Source of the DNA: Micavibrio sp. UBA6147
GTDB taxonomy: Bacteria; Pseudomonadota; Alphaproteobacteria; Micavibrionales; UBA1664
DNA length: 64,000 nt
Reading direction: 5' to 3'
Assembly: GCA_002423185.1 (NCBI GenBank)
Contig: DIUX01000005.1
Coordinates: 1-64,000 of the forward strand
The notes below the pieces were generated by a model. It did not search any database and was not told the DNA's origin. It saw only the letters and a list, made by a program, of their open reading frames with translations. A program made the position numbers and the translations under genes. Of the stretch, positions 60,102 through 64,000 are shown piece after piece; positions within the stretch are counted from its first letter, which is position 1, and the number at the start of each line of letters is the position of its first letter.

Positions 60102-61244
60102 ATGAACACCCCCAACCCAACAAGACCGCCTGAAGACGCACAGGACATTTTGCTCGCCGACATTGGCGGGACACATGTGCGCCTTGCTTTGTCTTCACGG
60201 GAGTTCGAGCAGACGCATCAATCGGCGTTTCATGCGGTTGAAAAATACAAGGCTTTGGATTGGCCTGATTTTGAGGGGCTTGTCCGTGCCTACCTCGATA
60301 ACCACAGCAAAACCCCGCAATCCCTTCGCGCCATGGCGATTGCTAGCGCGGTGCGCCCCGAAGGCAAGGACGGGCGCATCATTCGGTTTGACCCATCGTA
60401 TAAGAATAATAATTGGGTCATTGACCGTGACGCGCTCTCGGCCTCTTTTGGCGGTGTGCCATGTACTCTGGCGCTGGATACGCAGGCGCAGTTCCACACA
60501 ATCCGCCAGTTCCATAAAAATACCGCCCCCCATGATCTATATGAATGCCTGCATCAAGGTGGGTCATTATCGGGTCATTGTGGTCAAAATGATACGGCGT
60601 TGATGGTCAGTGTCGGCACAGGGCTCGGACACGCTTACGGCGCGTGCCAAAGCCCTCAAAGCGGCGGCGATGGCGATGTGCGCCCGACATTCGGCGGGCA
60701 TATGGTGCCGGCTTGCGCGACAACGGAACAGCAAGACGCGATGCACAGCATCGCCCAATCCCTGCACGGCAAACGCCATGTCATCTTCGAAGACATTGTG
60801 TCGGGGCGCGGATTCTTCGGTTTGTACAGCTTCGCGTGCCACCGCAAGGCGATGGAGCCCGCCTATAACGATGTGTTCACCTTAATGGCGGACGGGCTTG
60901 ATCCTGATAACCAAGAAGTACAAAGCGCCGCGCGGTTGTTTTGCGAATTTCTCGGCCTCTATGTCAATGTGGTGGCGACCAGTATTCATGCCTTTGGCGG
61001 CGTCTATTTGATCGGGTCAATCCTGCGCCGCCTGCGCGAAGTGGGTTTGTTTGACGAGGAAACCGTCAAAAAATCCATGTGGCTTGACATGGTGCAGGTG
61101 GTTGATCGGGCATGGCGTGAGGCGCCGATCTATCTGGGGCGGGCGCAGCATTTGACCCTTCACGGATTATGCGACATGGCGCGGCAACACGGCGATGGTG
61201 CTGCGGTTTCTGAAGCTTCTGGGGCTTTGGAGGCACGCGGATGA
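60102..61244 (+). CDS. glk: Glucokinase
   Basis: The 380-residue product starts at the ATG at 60102; a GTG eight codons earlier is weaker. ILLADIGGTHVRLAL is the phosphate-1/ATP motif. PTFGGHMVPACA, EDIVSGRGFFGLYSF and GGVYLIGSILRRL match the Glk (PF02685) family. It phosphorylates glucose at the start of glycolysis. Its stop overlaps the next start (ATGATG). Confidence 0.88.
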   Translation: MNTPNPTRPPEDAQDILLADIGGTHVRLALSSREFEQTHQSAFHAVEKYKALDWPDFEGLVRAYLDNHSKTPQSLRAMAIASAVRPEGKDGRIIRFDPSYKNNNWVIDRDALSASFGGVPCTLALDTQAQFHTIRQFHKNTAPHDLYECLHQGGSLSGHCGQNDTALMVSVGTGLGHAYGACQSPQSGGDGDVRPTFGGHMVPACATTEQQDAMHSIAQSLHGKRHVIFEDIVSGRGFFGLYSFACHRKAMEPAYNDVFTLMADGLDPDNQEVQSAARLFCEFLGLYVNVVATSIHAFGGVYLIGSILRRLREVGLFDEETVKKSMWLDMVQVVDRAWREAPIYLGRAQHLTLHGLCDMARQHGDGAAVSEASGALEARG

Positions 61245-62116
61245 TGTCTGACCTTGCCGGCGGTGACGCGGCGCATGACGCTAATAATGACACGGCGCAT
61301 GACCCAACTGTGCCACCGCTCCGCCTATACCTCACCATTGACGACTCCCCTTCGCTCCATACGGATGAATTGACGGATTATATGGCGCAAAGGGACATTC
61401 CGGCATTGATTTTTTGCCGTGGGGATTATCTGGAACAAAACCCCGAACCGATTATCCGCGCAATTCACAAAGGCTTCGTGATTGGCAATCATCTCTACAG
61501 CCACCGCCGCGCCAGCCGCCTTGACGAGGCCGAGATACGGCAAGAAATTACACGCACGGAGGCCTTGATTGACGCAGTTTACGTGCGTGCGAAGGTATCA
61601 CGACCGTTCAAGGCGCTGCGCTTTCCCTATATGGATCGCGGCATGGGGGCGTGGTTCGCGGAGCCGCTGAAACTGGACGATGACGCACGATCCGTTGTCG
61701 AGGATATGGTGGGGCTTGGTTTGGGCAATGACCCGAAAATGACCCCAAGCGAGGCGCAAATTGAGGTCAAGAACCGCATCGCGGCGTTTTTAACGGCGCA
61801 AGGGTTTCGCGCGCCGGATTGTCCGGACGTGACCGCGCCGTGGTTCAGGCAGAGTGAAGAGCTAAACACCGCCCCCGACACGATGATGACGGCCTCCAGC
61901 AGCGATTGGATGCTGACACAGCGTCACATCGGCAAATGGCCGTATGACAGTGTGGAGGCCTTGAGCGCCCGTATGATCGCCGCCATGCGCGCGCCGGTTC
62001 ACCACGGCTCCGCGCATATCGCCTTGCTGCACGACCAAGACGAGCTTGCCCCCGTATTCACGGCGTTTATTGACGCGCTGGTGGCGCATGATGCCGTCTT
62101 CTTGCCGATCCGCTAG
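61241..62116 (+). CDS. Polysaccharide deacetylase (NodB-like) family protein
   Basis: The 291-residue product has LYLTIDDSPSLHTDELTDYM, the first NodB motif (TFDDGP variant with Asp-Asp), and IGNHLYSHRRASRL, the His-x(3)-His zinc motif. ALRFPYMDRGMGAWF is the third motif. No signal peptide is visible, which is unusual for cell-wall deacetylases. Substrate is unknown. It is coupled to glucokinase. Confidence 0.82.
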   Translation: MMSDLAGGDAAHDANNDTAHDPTVPPLRLYLTIDDSPSLHTDELTDYMAQRDIPALIFCRGDYLEQNPEPIIRAIHKGFVIGNHLYSHRRASRLDEAEIRQEITRTEALIDAVYVRAKVSRPFKALRFPYMDRGMGAWFAEPLKLDDDARSVVEDMVGLGLGNDPKMTPSEAQIEVKNRIAAFLTAQGFRAPDCPDVTAPWFRQSEELNTAPDTMMTASSSDWMLTQRHIGKWPYDSVEALSARMIAAMRAPVHHGSAHIALLHDQDELAPVFTAFIDALVAHDAVFLPIR

Positions 62117-62225
62117 CCACTCTCTTATACAAAAGCGCAGCGTTGTTGGGGCTGGACAAGGCGCAGTATTCTTGCGATAACAAACCCGCAAAAAGATTAA
62201 GCTGACATAACAAAGGATACACATC

Positions 62226-63113
62226 ATGTCCCAGCCGAAAAAAGAATTCCAGATCGTCACCATCGGTGATTACGGACGCGGAGAATTGGCCTTCAAAGAA
62301 GTGCGTGACAGCATCTGGGCGTCTTGCAAGAAACACGGCATCACCGTCGATGACTATGACGAATACGCCGTTCCGGCCTTCAGCACCGTTTCAACCGCCT
62401 TTGCGTTGGCGCAGCTTGGCCTGACGACCCGTTTGCCCGAAACCAAGAAATTCTTCGTCAACACCGCCCCACGCGGTGACGACAGCAAAGCCCGCGTGAA
62501 CAACGAAGGCGAAGGCTTCGTCTATGGACGCTTGTTCAACGGCGTTGAATTTTGTGCGGTGAACAGTGGGTACTCCCTGTCTTTCGTCAAACATGCCGCG
62601 CTCGAAATCCGCAAAATCCACGTCAGCCGCGAAGGCTCGCAATTCCGCTCACGCGACAACTTCCCGCCCGCCTTTGCGCAGGTTCTCGCCGGCGACCACA
62701 GCATTTTGGGCGAGGACGTGACCCACACCATCCCCGACATGCCGACGGACATCATCGTGCATATCGATGGCTATGGCCGCAGCGACGGATACGGCAACTT
62801 GAAAATCTATACCGACCCGTCAAAAGTCGAAGCCCTCAAAGGCAAAAATGTGTTGATTGAACTCGGCAGCAATGTCGAATTCGGCAACATCAACCAACAC
62901 ACCAAAATGCGCAAAGGCCTCGTGACCGAGCGTATTTTTGATGTCGGGAGCGGTGAGATCGCCTTCGCAAAGACGGGGAGCTCCGGCTGGTTCCTGCCCG
63001 ATGGCAGCCGCCAGTCATTCTCCGAGATCGTGGTGCGCAGCGGTGACGCCTATGACGCCTTTGGCCGCCCGAAAATCGGCACCCGTGTCGGCTGGCAAAC
63101 CCTGTCGAAATAA
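62226..63113 (+). CDS. Divergent SAM hydroxide adenosyltransferase-like protein (DUF62 family)
   Basis: The 295-residue product shows the outline of the DUF62 family: an N-terminal VTIGDYGRGELAFKEV strand-helix, FFVNTAPRGDD, FVYGRLFNGVEFCAVNSGYSL, SQFRSRDNFPPAFAQVLAGD (compare F-x-G-R-D-x-F-A-P), and a C-terminal barrel with IDGYGRSDGYGNLKI. The family splits S-adenosylmethionine with water. Several canonical catalytic positions are altered, so activity is uncertain. A terminator follows. Confidence 0.55.
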   Translation: MSQPKKEFQIVTIGDYGRGELAFKEVRDSIWASCKKHGITVDDYDEYAVPAFSTVSTAFALAQLGLTTRLPETKKFFVNTAPRGDDSKARVNNEGEGFVYGRLFNGVEFCAVNSGYSLSFVKHAALEIRKIHVSREGSQFRSRDNFPPAFAQVLAGDHSILGEDVTHTIPDMPTDIIVHIDGYGRSDGYGNLKIYTDPSKVEALKGKNVLIELGSNVEFGNINQHTKMRKGLVTERIFDVGSGEIAFAKTGSSGWFLPDGSRQSFSEIVVRSGDAYDAFGRPKIGTRVGWQTLSK

Positions 63114-63134
63114 TTTCCGTTGAAACGAGTGAAG

Positions 63135-63168
63135 TCAGGGCTTGCATTTTGCCCTGATTTCTGTTTTT
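63135..63168 (+). terminator. Intrinsic terminator after the DUF62-like gene
   Basis: TCAGGGC/GCCCTGA perfect seven-base stem with a nine-base loop, followed by TTTCTGTTTTTTA. Confidence 0.75.
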
Positions 63169-63220
63169 TATCTGTCTAAGCGCGGTCTTCGCGCCGCCGC
63201 CGCCTGTTAAAGGCCGCAAA

Positions 63221-63294
63221 GCGGGTGTAGCTCAATGGTAGAGTTCTAGCCTTCCAAGCTAGCTGTGCGGGTTCGATCCCCGTCACCCGCTCCA
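63221..63294 (+). tRNA. tRNA-Gly (anticodon UCC)
   Basis: Acceptor stem GCGGGTG/CACCCGC; the anticodon stem TCTAGC-type helix encloses CTTCCAA with anticodon TCC; the T-loop is GGTTCGATCCC. CCA is encoded at the 3' end. AT-rich accessory DNA begins directly downstream. Confidence 0.96.
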
Positions 63295-63447
63295 TTTTTT
63301 CTTTATATTGAATATGACCACTAGCTCCAGCCTGTAAAAACTAAAGCTACATTTTAATCCTTGATAATGGTCGTTAAAGGGGAGTGCTATTATGTGGGCA
63401 AGGTTTGCAGGCGGGGATAGAGAAGTTTAAAGATTTGGGATAATTAG

Positions 63448-64000
63448 ATGTTCAAGAGACGGGAACATATTAGAACTAACTATTACGGCACTGTATCTTG
63501 GGTGCGCGAGCATCTGGTTAGTAGAGTTACTGGAATCAAACGTAATTGGGATTACGAATCAGTCACTAATCCAAATGCTAGTTGTCCTGTTTGTGGAGCT
63601 TCTGTTTTTTATTACCAAAACAACTATGGTTCTAGGGTGTTCTTCGATGAATTGGGTCCGGATTGGCCTAAACATCCTTGCACAGACAATGGCAAGTATA
63701 AATACTCCCCACAAAAAAGAAAAACGGAGAATAGAAAGACTTATGCTTGGGAGCTTAATGGCTGGACGCCTTTGTTTCAGATAGCCCAGCAAGACTGTAT
63801 AGAGAACAATAAAAGCAAATGGATTCTGTTAAAAGTTGAGATGGGAGAACTAAAGAAGCAAGCGTTTTTTTGGTTAGATGGAAAAGGTGTAGAACTAGAA
63901 GATGTATCTTCTCCAATTTTTATGAGGGAAGAAGAGGGACAAATTGTTTTCTCATGGTGGGAAATAAAGAGGCAGGCGATAGCGGGCATCGGGCGAACAT
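63448..64000 (+). CDS. Hypothetical zinc-ribbon-like protein (partial, runs off right edge)
   Basis: An open frame from the ATG at 63448 continues for 184 codons to the window end. NASCPVCGASVFYYQNNYGS followed by VFFDELGPDWPKHPCTD gives three to four zinc-ligand cysteines. The segment with FFDELG-x-PWPKHPC is one I have seen in hypothetical accessory proteins, without a known function. The composition is AT-rich, and the gene is 154 bp downstream of tRNA-Gly, a common integration point. Confidence 0.55.
   Translation, partial: MFKRREHIRTNYYGTVSWVREHLVSRVTGIKRNWDYESVTNPNASCPVCGASVFYYQNNYGSRVFFDELGPDWPKHPCTDNGKYKYSPQKRKTENRKTYAWELNGWTPLFQIAQQDCIENNKSKWILLKVEMGELKKQAFFWLDGKGVELEDVSSPIFMREEEGQIVFSWWEIKRQAIAGIGRT

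Noticed and set aside
1..64000. CRISPR arrays, intact insertion sequences, prophage or secretion-system structural genes
   Set aside because: No regularly spaced repeats, transposase, capsid, tail or T6SS/T4SS structural genes were recognised, so the export route of the proposed effectors cannot be read from this window.

Overview
The window reads as a chromosomal segment of an alphaproteobacterium of moderately high G+C. The evidence is the gene orders ffs-dnaX-ybaB and rsmB-rpe-heparinase II/III, an SdhAF4 (DUF1674) protein, glutathione-dependent formaldehyde oxidation, homospermidine synthase, and best-remembered family resemblances. A relative of the Micavibrio group is possible, but the sequence alone cannot prove it. 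Housekeeping DNA is interrupted by clearly AT-rich accessory stretches at about 1-8600, 37450-42250, 45860-48230 and after 63300.

Left accessory region (1-8600, all minus strand). Membrane or secreted small proteins alternate with proteins that look like antibacterial effectors or their decayed remains. The effectors are an M91-like HELLH metallopeptidase cut by the window edge, a GH24 lysozyme fragment and a metzincin with a degenerate zinc site. In every module the putative immunity gene lies just upstream of the effector. Four copies of a shared N-terminal leader (M-x-N-T/N-T/A-G/S-like) are present; only the one on the metallopeptidase is still attached to a long open frame. A short palindromic repeat lies at truncation points and at the cluster edge, and direct repeats mark past recombination. 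I regard this as the most interesting system here.

Core region (8820-37450). It holds tRNA-Thr, an alpha/beta hydrolase, the SRP RNA, dnaX and ybaB, then a DinB-fold protein, xthA, an MFS exporter and a GNAT enzyme. Next come sdhAF4, chorismate mutase, htpX, rsmB, rpe, heparinase II/III, fghA-adhC and the block rpmI-rplT-pheS-GNAT-pheT (read on the minus strand). The core ends with a hydrolase that has lost its catalytic residues, a xanthine phosphoribosyltransferase, polA, rlmB and tRNA-Tyr.

Island at tRNA-Tyr (37440-40478). A 21-bp copy of the tRNA 3' end recurs 3,018 bp downstream and frames a serine recombinase without its catalytic domain, a DUF4143 ATPase and a Fic remnant. Two more AT-rich orphan genes follow.

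Right half. A TetR regulator is divergent from a large DUF2339 membrane protein, with two perfect palindromic operators between them. A second locus then carries paralogues of the proteins next to the metzincin. After these come PhnA, argF-argG-argH with a possible leader peptide/attenuator, a lipase-like protein, a YeiH-family permease and homospermidine synthase. A four-gene heavy-metal operon faces a CDF transporter, followed by glucokinase, a polysaccharide deacetylase, a divergent DUF62 protein and tRNA-Gly. A partial zinc-ribbon gene runs off the right edge.
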